Below, piece by piece: positions 49,501 through 60,640 of a stretch of DNA of 64,000 nt. The translations under genes were made by a program, and so were the position numbers. The notes under the pieces are model-generated. The model searched no databases. It saw only the letters and a list, made by a program, of their open reading frames with translations, and was not told where the DNA came from. Within the stretch, counting starts at the first letter, position 1, and every line of letters begins with the position of its first letter. Origin of the DNA: Promerops cafer (taxonomy: Eukaryota; Chordata; Aves; Passeriformes; Nectariniidae); contig VZSE01010145.1 of assembly GCA_013398275.1 (NCBI GenBank), positions 372,001 to 436,000 on the forward strand. Reading direction: 5' to 3'.

Positions 49501-49618
49501 TCTTTGAACTAGGAAACCCAAGTGTGGTGGTTTCAGTTTGAAACTGGGCAGAAACATTAATTTTGTGTAGTGGTTTTGGTTTGCTAATTTGAGATTTTCT
49601 GGCTAATATACTAGTTTT
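46598..49618. other. Unannotated DNA, AT-rich from 47.3 kb
   Basis: No gene recognised. From 47.3 to 49.3 kb the sequence is AT-rich and free of CR1, with TAATTA-type motifs at about 49014 and 49257. The 97-codon frame at 48215-48508 has no domain. A nearly pure A/T stretch lies at 49438-49475. Confidence 0.45.
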
Positions 49619-49728
49619 TACTTTTTATTCTTATACTGTGAGCTTACTACTAAAACTAATATATATGTTTATAGAATTAAAATATATATTAGTTTTAGTA
49701 GTAAGCTCACAATTAAGAATAAAGAGTA
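49619..49728. repeat. Near-perfect palindrome (hairpin), 15-base loop
   Basis: The inner arms 49638-49666 and 49682-49710 are perfect 29-base reverse complements, separated by a 15-base loop (49667-49681). Outside them 49619-49637 and 49711-49728 continue the pairing with a few mismatches and a one-base length difference, giving arms of about 47-48 bases. The arms are AT-rich but not simple sequence. It could be a small palindromic MITE, part of a degenerate LTR (the upstream 'tgtggtggtttcagtttgaa' looks LTR-like), or an inverted duplication. Confidence 0.9.
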
Positions 49729-52700
49729 AAAGTGGGGGAGCGGCTAACCCAGGGTACCAAGAAATATTATAGGTAAAATTTTTTTAAAAGTTTACAAAAA
49801 TACTTACTTTTGTCCAGGAAAAACAGCTATTTGGAGACACTACTTTCCCATGAACACCCTGAAACATAGATAACTTTCTCAAAATGCCTTCTGATGTCAT
49901 TTTAAATTACATTTTGGCAGTATTTTTTCCCTTGGGTTACTTTACCTCAGGAAGGACTCTTCCACTCCCCTCCCACCCCGCTGTTGGGGCAGCCACATGG
50001 ACTCAGTCTTTGCCCAGACCTCTCCCTTCTCTGGCCACCTCTGAGAGCCTTTCAAGCCTCTCTTTATCTCGTGTTTGCAGCGTGGAAACAGCTGGCAGTG
50101 GCGGGATGCCGAGGGAAGGGGTGGCCGTGTGTGACTGTGCCCTCAGCGCTCTCGCAGCAGGTTCTGGTCTGCAGCTGCTCGTGTTGCTTCCTTCCTTGAT
50201 TTTCTTCCCTGCCTTCTCTTAAGGCACAAGGGTTCGCTTCTGCAGGGAAGTTTTGCAAGGATTTTCTCTACCTCTCTAGCAAAACATCAGCAAAATGTTA
50301 GCGCAGCATGATCCGTAAAATTGCCGGTGCTTGCAGCCTTTTAATCTGATGTTGTAACAGATACAGTCCTGCCAGTTTAGCTAATTTGCACTTTGCCTGT
50401 TTCCAGTATTTATGAGGACAAGGAATGCTGTGCCATGCTTTTCTCTCCCAAGGGGTGAGGCCCCAGACTAAACCCATGGAGAAACACATGCCCGTGCACT
50501 GAGTCATCACTGAGTTTCTGAGAGATTCCAGCTATTCCAGACCAGCCTGGTTACCTATGTTAATCTGGATGGTAGCCTAAGAAGGTCTTAATTTCTTGAA
50601 TGTGGGTCAATTTTAAGGCAAGTTTTCCTTGTGACTCAAGAATGAAGTGCACAACTTTCCTGAAGCAGCATGGACTGTTAATTCCTTCTTTTCCCATGTG
50701 TGTATATAACTTCTCTTGTGCTTGGGAGTGCATACGTACACAGACACTGTGAGCTTTTTACAGCTAATAGGGCCCTTGGCACTTTTAAGCCTCAGTCTTG
50801 ACTAGACTTATTTGTTTTATTCTGCTTTCCTTCTGTTGCAGTTTGGTGAGTGTTTGAATTTAGTTTTACAGTGAAGTTCCTTGTGATCATTCTGCATGAA
50901 GGGCACCACAGAAGTAACACAAGAATGATTGAACTGATTGAGTGATTATACTCCTCCCTGCTATGTTCTCCTTCTCACTGGTATTTGAAAGGAAGAGGGA
51001 TGGAGAGCTTTGTAGATGCTCTTCAGACTGTATGTTTTTGTGTGGTCTTTCTATCATTTCTGTACTTACAGCATCAAAATAATTAACCAGTGGAGTTAAA
51101 CTCAGTGCCAGGATAAAAGATTAAATGTATTTATACAGACACAAAAGCTTCAGGAAGTTAGAAGACAAAAGAAAGTCCTCAAACATTATATTATTTAAGT
51201 TTTGAGCAGCATCTTCTGGGATGCAGTGGGAATAAAAATGGAACTGCTTGTAAAATGCAGTTGAGTCTATCTCTGTGTAAGAGATAGTGTGATGTGATTG
51301 TTAATGATAGCTGTTTGGCCTTGATGACTCAAGAGCTGCCTTCCAGTCTTATGTTAATGGACACAGAAATCTATTTCATGGAAAACTGGTCTCAGTTGGT
51401 GTCACAGAACAAATGGAACTCTCACATTTATTGATAAACCCTGCAGTTTTTATCCATAAACTGTGGGACTGTTAGAATTATGCTCTCAGTATTGTTAACT
51501 CTGATTAAAATTTATGTTCAAAACATTTATGACTAAGTGAGCACCTCTGGCATTCTTCTGGAATTCTTCTGGCATCCGTCAGGCTGTTGTAGGTGGTTAT
51601 CTCATCTGAACGTGTGAGTGGAGCAATTTTAAGGGTTGAGGTTAGATAATGCACGCAGAGGATTGCCAAGTGGATCTTTGACCTGCCTTCTGAATCAGTA
51701 GTAAGCAAATATTTTGCTGAGTAAATTATATCAATGGATCTGCACCTGCCAAGAAGGTACATTTCCAAGTAAAACACAAAATGAACTTCTGTTTTTTTAT
51801 GGTTATTAGAAACCATGGGGTGTTTGGACATCCTATTAACCTGGCAAACTGTGTTATAGGAATGATTTTTCTGCTGATGTTCCTCTAATTTCAACAAGGT
51901 TGTTCTCCTTGTTCTTCTCCTAAGCCAGAGGCTCCAAAGTTTTTTGGATTGGTGAGCCACTTTTAGGCCTACCTGCAATAAACATATTTATCAGGTTTAG
52001 AGCAGCCCTGGGGCAGCTCTGGGTCTCCACGTTGCTTGTACACCACCTGTTTGGACTTTAAGGGTCAGTGTTAGAAAGTCACTGCATTGCTGGGACTGTT
52101 AAGAAACAATTCCTTTCTTCTGCAAGACACCTATAACTTGTGATCAGCTGCGGTAGTCAGTGGTTTAATATACTTACTTTTTGCTGTATTTTGGTGTAAG
52201 GATACATATAATTTTTGTTGCTTATTTTTGTATTTTTATAGAAGTGATCATTTGTCCTTATTAGTAAGTATTATTGCTGCTGCTGTTATTACACCATGCA
52301 ATTAGGGCATCTTTAGGATTCACAAATATGACCTGCTTCACCTGTGGTCTTTCCTACCTTGGTACTGAGGCCATTTTTTGTGGATTGGTTCTGTCTGTGT
52401 TCTCCAGCAGGCTGAACACAACTTCATAAGAGGTGTAAGGCCCAGTTTGGTCCTCCCATCTTAGATGAGCTAAAAAAGGAGTGTGGGAAGTTTTGGGCAT
52501 TAGTGCAGCAGGTCTGCGAGAGCAGATAATACTTAGTACCTATTTTTAAATCACCCTTTCCTGCCTGCTTGAATCAGACTTTGCCAAACTCATCACTGTT
52601 AGAAATTTTAGGCTATTGTTACACCAGAGGCTGTGGTCGGGTGTGAAATGAGTTTTCTCTTACCACATTCAGACAAAGTAGTTTCTCTTGATGCATGACT

Positions 52701-53345
52701 GTATTTCCACTGCCTCAAAGGGTGGGACCAGTCCTTGCCTGGGGTATTTAATGGCCTCAGTTAGTTCTGGTGCTTCAGACTGCCACGTGCATTTGATAAT
52801 TTCCCCATCTTTCCTTATTTCGCACAGAGCTGGTTGCAAAATGCTGAAGTATGTGCAGGAGCCCGCTGGGGAAGCTTGTTCTTGGAGATGAGTCTGTGCC
52901 TGGTCAGGCTCTGAGTAACATGAACGGATCCCTCAGGATGAGGAATGTTGTATACGTGCCAGGTATTAATGCAGCAATAACATTTCTCAAATTAACAGAT
53001 CAACAGTTTGTCAAATGACAGTATCAGGTAACAATTGTCAAGTTCTAAGACAGCAGTGATAGTAGTTTTAAAATGAAAGTGAATGTTATTTAATAAGCCT
53101 AGCTCCCACTTCCTGACCAGCATTGAAAATTGCATCGATTTGAAGGACACATATTTCTCAGCAAATTTTATTTATTAAAGAGAAAACAGTGCTGCCTGAG
53201 AACAGCCTGGCTCTAGAAAGATGATCATGGACCACCCAGACATAGCTTTTGGAAGGCCCAATTTACTGAGGAATGCCAGAATATTACTCCTGGGATTCTT
53301 GAAGAAGAAATTAGTGTCTCTGCACTAGCGGTTGTTTGTTAACTT
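49729..53345. other. Unannotated DNA
   Basis: No gene or repeat family recognised. The 157-codon minus-strand frame at 51505-51978 is basic and has no domain. A GC-richer patch at 49.95-50.25 kb opens frames on both strands. Confidence 0.5.
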
Positions 53346-53410
53346 AAAATTTAGAAAAAAAAAAAGAAAAAAAAGAAAAAGGATGAGAAGGGAAGAAAGG
53401 AAGGATGGTA
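53346..53410 (+). repeat. Purine-rich A/G tract
   Basis: Mostly A with interspersed G for about 60 bases, broken by a few T bases. The lysine/arginine-rich start of the frame at 53332-53673 comes entirely from it. Confidence 0.85.
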
Positions 53411-54091
53411 AATTAGTATTATTATATTTAAACTATGATTCTCCATTGCCTTTGCCAAAGTCTTTTATGGAAAGTGCAGTGTTACAAATAAAAATGCAGT
53501 CAGGAGAAAAAGCCACACTACCACAAGTACACCCATATGGCACATTGCAGTATAGGCAAATATATAGTTTTTACAGAAAAAAAAACCCCAGACCACAGAA
53601 GCTGAATGATATAAGGGGCAGAGGTAATTCTTCTGTAAGGATATTTAGTGAGAAGCAGCTATCCAAAGAGTGATGCTGCTGCAGATGCCCCTGAGGTAAC
53701 TGAAGTCACCAAGGCTGCCTAAGGGGCGTGCCAGAGTAGGGCTGGACCCCGCTGGGCCCTGGAGCAGGGCAGCAGGCAGTGCAGGGAGGGATGGCATTTC
53801 TTACTCCTACCTTGCACTTACAGCTCTGGCTTCTCCAGTGACATTTTATGAGCTTCCATGCTGCAGTAATGCTGAGAAAGAACCTCAGAGGGTATTTTTT
53901 ATTTTTGTTTAGAGGTTATTTGGAGGGGGGTTTTTGCTTATTTATAAATAAAAATTCCCTTCATTTATGAATATCTGCCCTGCCCAGGCTGTCCTCCGTG
54001 GGCTGAGCTTGTCTGAGCCTCATTTGCAGTAAGTCAGAGCCTCCCAATCCCATCAAGCATCCAACACTTTTCCCTGAAGCTGCTTTATTCT
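53411..54091. other. Unannotated DNA
   Basis: No gene recognised. A GC-richer segment at 53.67-53.80 kb precedes T-rich sequence at 53.9 kb. Confidence 0.5.
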
Positions 54092-54362
54092 TAGAATCAT
54101 AACATGATAGCATGGTTTGGGATAGAAGAGACCTTAAAGATCACCCCTTTCCACCCCCCTGCCATGGGCAGGGACACCTTCCACTAGCCCATGTTGCTCG
54201 AACCCCATCCAGCCTGGCCTTGGACACTGCCAGGGATGCAGGGGCAGCCACAGCTTCTCTGGGCACCTGTGCCAGTGCTCACCACCCTCACAGAGGAGAA
54301 TTTTTATCCTCAACTTCCCCTCTTTCAGTTTGAACCCATAACTTCTTCTCCTATCAATACAG
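54092..54362 (-). repeat. CR1 LINE 3' end, minus strand
   Basis: This is the reverse complement of the CR1 tail: 'agaatcataacatgatag', 'gaccttaaagatcacccc', 'gccatgggcagggacacctt', 'ccccatccagcctggccttg', 'ggggcagccacagcttctct', 'ctcaccaccctcacagagga', fading out near 'tcctatcaatacag'. It is 5'-truncated and has no coding capacity. The 68-73-codon frames over it are artefacts. Confidence 0.96.
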
Positions 54363-55912
54363 TTCTGAAGAAAATTCCTGATTCCTTTGTTTTGTAATTA
54401 TTCTCACATATCAACTACTGGTCAGGCTTATTCAAAACACTTACCTTTGAGGTGTAAACATTTCCTGAAAAAAATGTCCTGAGGCTCTTTTGCACCTTTG
54501 AGTGCAGCTGTCAGTAGCACCCCAGCTATGAGAGACCCACTGGCACAAGAGCAGGACTGCTCACCCAGTAATACCTGTAGGCACCTGCATCCAGCTTCTC
54601 ATAAGTACCGACCGTGGAGCCTTCTTCTGTAAATTTTGCAAGGCACACATCCCTAAAACCTCAATACCAAAGGAAAGAATCATAATGCAAGCCAAAAAGC
54701 CTCAACACCCTAACCAAAGTGCACCCCTTCAGTCACCATCCAGTTTGAAATATTCATTACAGAGAATATGGGCAGAACATGCTCCTTGCTGCAGTAGCCC
54801 CCACCGTGGTTTTATTACTGCTCTGTGCAGAGTTAACAACAACAAAAAAGAAAAAAATAGAAACAAAAAAAAATTCCACAGCAACAAACTCAGAGAACGT
54901 AGGAATCAGTCTCATTATGGAAGAAAGAGGAACTTTATGAAATATATTTACAGAAAAAGAAGGCAAGAGAAGGAAGAAAAGAGTACTGTACCAACTCCAC
55001 TAGGGAAATAAAAGAGACTACCACCCTTATACCAACAGAAAGAGGCATAGAATTACTAGAAAAACAACTATAAAGACATCGTAAATCAAACAGCATAGAG
55101 TTTAGAACATCAAAAACGCAGAAATTTTCATCTATTATTAATTATGATAAAAAATTCTATCTCAGAATATTTTACACAGCAGCTGTTGCCAAGAAAATCT
55201 ACATCTTCTTGAGCTGAGAAACTTTAAAATCAGAAGCAAATCTTTGTGTAGCCAGTGGAGATAGCATAGATATTAACACAGTATTTCAATGTCTTATTTC
55301 CATTTTCCAGTCAATTAAAAACACAAATATGAAATACAAAAAGTATTTTAATTTTATTTTGATCTTATTTAAATATTTAACTGAGCTCAAATATCCTGAT
55401 GTATATTTTGTGTGTGTCTGCATGTGTTATGAAAATCCAGTCATCTCTCTAAAATTGAATTATGGCTGTTAATCCATGTGGATTAGTAGTTCTAAAAAGT
55501 AATTTATTTGTTGTTTTAATTCTTTCCCTTGTAGTGATTTTGATGTGGCTGAGAACTACTTTTGAGCATGGAGTCAGAGTTAGGATTCACCAGATTTGCT
55601 CCCCCTTGAAGCCTGTTTAGGACTAACTGTGGCAGCTGAACCCCCGTGACCAAATTGCTACCACTACCTTTTTATTAATCTGTGTTTTTTAAGGAGCCGG
55701 GTCAGGACTTGGGTCCACAAGTACAGATGCATTTCCCCCAGCAAGCATTTGGCCAGGGAGCAGGGGCAGAGCTGCATTTTGTACAGCTTGAGACTTTTGT
55801 CTCTGCAACCCACTGCATCTCTTCACCCGTTTTGTCACGTGTTATTTTAGGTCGCAGTTCCCTCAGGCCAGGAGCTGCGTGGCTCTTTGTTGGCAGTGCC
55901 TAAGGAAATGGG
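54363..55912. other. Unannotated AT-rich DNA
   Basis: No gene recognised. A-rich runs at 54838-54880 account for the lysine-rich frame at 54685-55011. Confidence 0.5.
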
Positions 55913-56043
55913 CAGAATGGACTATTTCAGTCGGAAGGGACCTACAGGGATCATCTCTCCTCGCTGCTGGCCACTTTGGGGCTGACCAAGTGAAAGCACG
56001 TTAACCCAACGCTGTCTCAACCGCTGACACGCCTGGGGCACCG
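55913..56043 (-). repeat. Older CR1-type 3' end, minus strand
   Basis: 'cagaatggactatttcag', 'tcggaagggacctacaggga', 'gctgaccaagtgaaagcac', 'ctcaaccgctgacacgcctg' and 'gggcaccg' follow the order of an older CR1 subfamily in reverse complement ('gaccaa..gttaaagcac', 'cactgacaggc.tggggc'). It is more diverged than the copy at 54.1 kb. Confidence 0.75.
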
Positions 56044-57439
56044 AAAGCATTCGCTGCTTCTGCTCTGAAATTCAGGTGTGCAGAGCTGCAGCTGGAACGC
56101 CCATGGTACCCTGTCCGTGTGTCTCAGTGTGTTTTATGGTGGGAGATCCACTGGTCTCCACCTGCACTCAGTGCCCGGCCTTTCATCAGGGAACAATTTA
56201 TAGCCATTTAAGCCACAAACCGTGGTTCTTGTAAGCAAATTAGTCATTATTTGTCTAGATAAAAGATAAGGCATACCAAAAAAATTTCTGAAACCCTAAC
56301 TTGTTCGAACAGAATGCTCTATTTGACGGGGTAGAGGGAGAGAATTTTCAGGGGAAATACCAGTTACAGCAAACAGCTATAGCCAAGTCATCTCTCGTGG
56401 TTAGTATTTGTCAACAGTGTAACACATTTGCATCAGTCAGGAAAGTCATCGAAGCTGTTCACTTGGAAGAATTGCAGTCTCTTGTTCTTGAAGCAGCAGT
56501 GAAATGACAACCTATAAAATGCTTGCAAAGATTTGAAAGGAAACATTTCAGGCACTGCCTGGAAAACGTGTGACTAAGGCTGTGAGAATAATTGTGATTT
56601 TTTCAGCTAGAGTGCCGAAACTAAAAAAGAGGGAGGGAAAAAATAAGTTAGAGTCAAACCAAATGGAACTTCGTTTTTTGTTTTTCTTGCCAAAATGGAA
56701 ATCTGAAAACATTTATTTAGTGTAAAATGCAAACATACATTCCATTTCATCCAAAACAAAAATGTTCATTTTAAAGCATGAGGAGGAAAAGTAAAGGAAA
56801 TAAAGGACTGGGATTTGCCAGGTTTTCAGAGGTGACAGCTTTTTACCTAGCAGCTGGTATGGGGAGTGCTATGTATATGTATATACATGACTATTACTTG
56901 AGAAGTGACCCCCAGCTTACTGTGTGCCCTTAGCACAGGGGCAGAGAACCAGGGCTTTGCAGAGGCAAAGGGCTCTTCCCAAGGGCATCTCTGTGCAGTA
57001 GGCAGCAGTCAGGTTTCCTTCCACATCTGATGTGAACTCTGTGTCCTGCAGGCACTCCTGCCTCACCTGGGTACCAGCTCTGTGTGTGTGGCTCTTCCTT
57101 TTTCTCTCAGAGGCTGTGTGGAGCAGACTGTGGAATGCAGCTCCCTCAGCCACCTGGCTAAAAAGCCTTTTTCTCCATAGCTTGCTCCTGTCCTTTGGCA
57201 CAGTGATTATTTCAGCACCTTGCAATACTTTAGCTTCTCAATAACACAGACCAGCTCTCAGAAAGGATTTGGAGCTACTTCCCTGAATATCCTGTAGAGA
57301 GAGAGCGAGGGCACAGGGGTACATGGCAGGGCAGTCTCTCACCTCGGTCCTGGTGGGGGTGGTTTCTCGAGTGTGTTGTGACCAGCTCACATATTCCATG
57401 TGTGTGCAATGAAATGAGCTCAGTGAGACTTAGTTTGCA
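56044..57439. other. Unannotated DNA
   Basis: No gene recognised. The 102-codon minus-strand and 70-codon plus-strand frames at 56.9-57.25 kb overlap and have no domain. Confidence 0.5.
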
Positions 57440-57775
57440 GGTACAAAGGATGTCAGCCCAACATGACATTAATACAGGTATTAAACAGGTCCCATTGCAG
57501 GCACTCAGTCAGAGTATGACCCATTGCTCATAAGCTTCTGGGCCTTGAACATCCAACCAATTTTTTAGTCAACAAGCTGTCCATGCTTTCCAGCTGTGGG
57601 ATTTTGACTTGAATACAAGTGTGTGGTAGCAGACAGTGCTTAAAGTCTTGCTGAAGTCAAGGTAAAGGGCATCTACTCCTCTGTACTTTTCCACAGTTGC
57701 AGTCATTTTATTGTAGGAAGCAGTCAAGTTGGTCAGACGTGCCTTACCTCACTGAGGGCTCTTTATTCAACGAGG
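57440..57775 (-). pseudogene. CR1/L3-like reverse-transcriptase relic, minus strand
   Basis: Reading leftwards, one frame gives ARLTNL and then LYLDFSK at 57667-57647, followed by TLSTV. This is the LINE motif-A region, which in intact copies reads YLDFSKAFDTV. About 70 bases before it, the KARLTNL block matches the usual 'lTNL...FYD.VT' stretch. Further on, IGWMFKAQKLMSNGSYSD resembles the 'W..GR.QRV.VNG..S.W' block, then 'VPAMGPV' and 'INVML' correspond to the 'VPQGSVLGPVLFNIFINDL' region. Block order and spacing are right for CR1-group reverse transcriptase. At least two stops and several replacements make it non-functional. It lacks the CR1 3' tail, so it is an internal fragment. Confidence 0.75.
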
Positions 57776-59723
57776 CAAAAGGCAGCAAAAGCAGAGCAAA
57801 ATAAGCCAGACAAAGAGAAGGTGTCTTGTCCTAGACCACACAAGAGGGCAGTTGTGCAACCAAGAACAAAACTCCAGTCTTCTTAATCTCAGTCCAGTCC
57901 CTGACCTAAATTATGTGTCTCTATTTTTTAATTGAAAGTTAACTTTTAGTGAAGTATTTCATAGCTGAAAGAAAAAACCTCAAAACATGGACCACATGGC
58001 AGATCCCCAGGGAGCACTAACAGCCAATAGAACATATTTTGCAACTGTTATATTGGACTAAATTCAACTAGGAATTGATTAGCTGTTCTCTTTAGAAATA
58101 AATGGCCAACACAATTTGGCCTTTACATTTCCTAGATCACAAATGCTTAGGAGCTTTGAAAATTACACTTGGGTTAGGGTAACAATAAAGAATAGAAGGA
58201 TCTCTTCTTGTGGTAGGAGGAGGAACAAAGCCCGTGTCACGCCTAAGTGCCTACACATAGCTGACACAGAACTTGGTAAGTGTAAGTAAATGTTAGCTTT
58301 AATTCTTTAAAGTTCAAGCTTATGCTCTTTGCTAGTGAGGCTGGAGGCTGATAGATGGGAGAGACAAAAGAGGGAATATTCTTAATGCACTGGAGTGCCA
58401 GACTGTCTAGGGTTGATGTCCACAAGTGGACCCACAATTTTCATCAGAACTCTCTTGTCTCCAGCACTTTTGTGAGATTTCTGGCTGTATTTGTGAGAAA
58501 ACTTTCCTCTGTTTTCTTGGCTGTGTTGAAAACCTGTAACTTTTTTTAGTTGATTTGTGGATGGGTGCTCTCAAAAATCCATTCTAAGGAGGCAGCTGAA
58601 AACTCTGACTCCTGACTAATGTCAGGAGGATACAACATATTTTATACAGAAATACAGTTTGCACTGGAGAGCAATGGTGCTTTCCTGAATAGCAGCACAG
58701 AAACAGCCCTTCCTTAATGGGTCTGAGCTGCTGTTTGAATGCAGCCTTTAAGGAGGAATTTCAGAGCTGTTGAGTTTCAAGCATGATCTCTAAGGGCTGG
58801 CTCATTTAACCTCTGGGCCCATTCTGAAACCACAGCCGGGGAGTCAGAGGAATTGTGGCTGGACTTTCTAAGTGAGCTGCATCACTTGAGTGATGGATGC
58901 ACTGAAGTTCACAAAGAATTTCTATTCCATTTGGAATGCTGAGGAATCATCCCCCCCATCTGTCTTATAAACCTCTCTCTTTTTTTCCCCCTCGTTCACA
59001 GGTAGCTCAGAAAATAACTGCATATTTTGTCAGAGGAGTGGGGTCGTGTTTTTGTCCTATTATTCAGTGATCATGGGAACCTCCATTAGGTACAAAGATT
59101 TCCTGAAACTCCTATAGAAACAGCCTCCCTGTACTATGGGCTGGTAGCAACATACTGCCTCAGACCATGATGCACCACATGGTTTCCCATACTTTTGAAA
59201 ACCAAGCCCTGCTGCTGCATTAAGAAAAAAAAAAAATTTCTTCTGCTAAATTACCATGTGGTTAAGTACACACCCATTGTAAAGTATTCATCTTCTGTGA
59301 CCCATTGTTAGCTCTTCATGCCCCACAAGGGGATATGTCTCAGACTTTAGGAAACAATGATCTGTTGTGACTCATCTGCTTAAACCTTTCTTCATTATTT
59401 TCCATCATACAACTGCTTTTTTCTCTTGGTGAGACACCTAGACTACCAACTTGTAACTTAGATCCCCAAACTGAGTTTTGTATTAAACGTTATTGAATAA
59501 ATGGTAATTTTTGATTGGTTAATTCATGAAAACTTCAGTGGTTTGAGTGGCTTTCAGGAGGCATCTGAAGCCTACTTACTGGAAAATGGGTCCTGCTGAT
59601 TTTGTGTATAAAACTAGAACAGTCCTGATTGCAGCAGGAATGGAAATTTAAAAAACTGTTTGCTAATTCCTCCCACCTACACAGTAATGCAAGTTTCTAC
59701 ATCTTTCTTTCTTACCTTCTTAG
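57776..59723. other. Unannotated DNA
   Basis: No gene or repeat family recognised. An A13 run lies at about 59224-59236 and a T/C-rich run at about 58977-58994. Confidence 0.5.
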
Positions 59724-59758
59724 GAGTGAGGCAGAGGGTGAATATATGGAAAAAGAAG
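59724..59758 (+). other. Candidate 35-base microexon
   Basis: A strong acceptor (pyrimidine run from about 59695 ending 'cttaccttcttag') is followed 35 bases later by 'agaag|gtaagaaa', a near-consensus donor. One frame gives the acidic peptide SEAEGEYMEKE; a second frame is also open. The stretch between the acceptor and the nearest upstream AG is clean. The length is not a multiple of three. I cannot assign a gene and no neighbouring exon was recognised, so this is a splice-site-based guess. Confidence 0.22.
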
Positions 59759-60377
59759 GTAAGAAAATCTGGAGAGGGAGAAAGTTTGAAATAGAAGTAC
59801 AAAAAAAATACAAAAAAGGCTTTGGTATTTCAAATCTGGCCTAACCAACAATCATTAGAAATGCCAAGCATCAGTCTGTTCATGCAAAAATTTCCCACTC
59901 AGTCTGAAGAGGAAGAAGCTGTGCAAGATTGAAGAGCACTGAAACATGTCCTGTCCCTCCTCACTGTCTGTGAAATTTGATCACTGCTGATGCTGAAGAA
60001 GGTGGAGCTCAACCCACAACTTGGTCCACTTTCTTGACGGTAAGCCAAAACTTTTTCTGACCTTACTGTTGTGCAAAAAGAAAAGTTTGGAGTGGGTTTC
60101 ACACCACCTATGCAAAGTTTCAGTAAAATAAATGAGGGTCTAGTTAAATTATGAGTCTTTTAGCACAACAGCCTTTCTACTGAGCAAAACAGCATTTTGG
60201 ACCTAAGTCTGCATCTTCCTGCAAGTGGTGCTAATTTTGTTCATCAGCTCTGGCTTTATTCTTAGTATTTAAGACTGCTTTCAGTAATGCCTGGAGACTC
60301 GTGGGGGCAGAGGTGGAATCCACAGAGTGCAGTTATGTGGTGAGTTACCAAACTCCCTGCAGGCAGATCCACACAGC
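59759..60377. other. Unannotated DNA
   Basis: No gene or repeat recognised. Confidence 0.5.
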
Positions 60378-60640
60378 AGTTTGGAGTGGAAGGCACCTCC
60401 AGAGTTCATCTAGCCCAGCGTCCTGCTTCGAACACTTCTGTTTAGGTGAGGGTGCTCAGGGCTGTGCCCAGAGGAGTTTTTAATATCTCAGAAGATGGAG
60501 GCCCCACAGTTTGCCCGGCCAGTTGCTCCAGTGGCTGTTTGCTTTCATCTTGAAAAGGTTCTTCCTCAAATCTGTCTGAAATGTCCTATGTTCTGCCCTG
60601 TGACCAGTGCTTCTCTTCCTACCGAAGCTGGGAAAAGCCT
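60378..60640 (-). repeat. Old CR1 3' end, minus strand
   Basis: 'cagtttggagtggaaggcac', 'ctccagagttcatctagccc', 'ttttaatatctcagaagatg', 'gaggccccacagtttgccc', 'agttgctccagtggc' and 'tgaaaaggttcttcctcaaa' follow an old CR1 subfamily in reverse complement. The 3' octamers are lost. The copy is substantially diverged but collinear over about 260 bases. Confidence 0.85.

Noticed and set aside
49535..49800. LTR-like start ('tgtggtggtttcagtttgaa') around the palindrome
   Set aside because: No matching 3' end, target-site duplication or internal retroviral sequence was seen, so an LTR is not called.
51505..51978. 157-codon minus-strand frame
   Set aside because: Within the chance length range, with no domain, no splice context and no similarity to the LINE fossils.
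58217..58275. 59-base open segment between 'tgtggtag' and 'acttg|gtaagtg'
   Set aside because: The acceptor has a weak, short pyrimidine tract and the donor lacks the usual AG before the junction.
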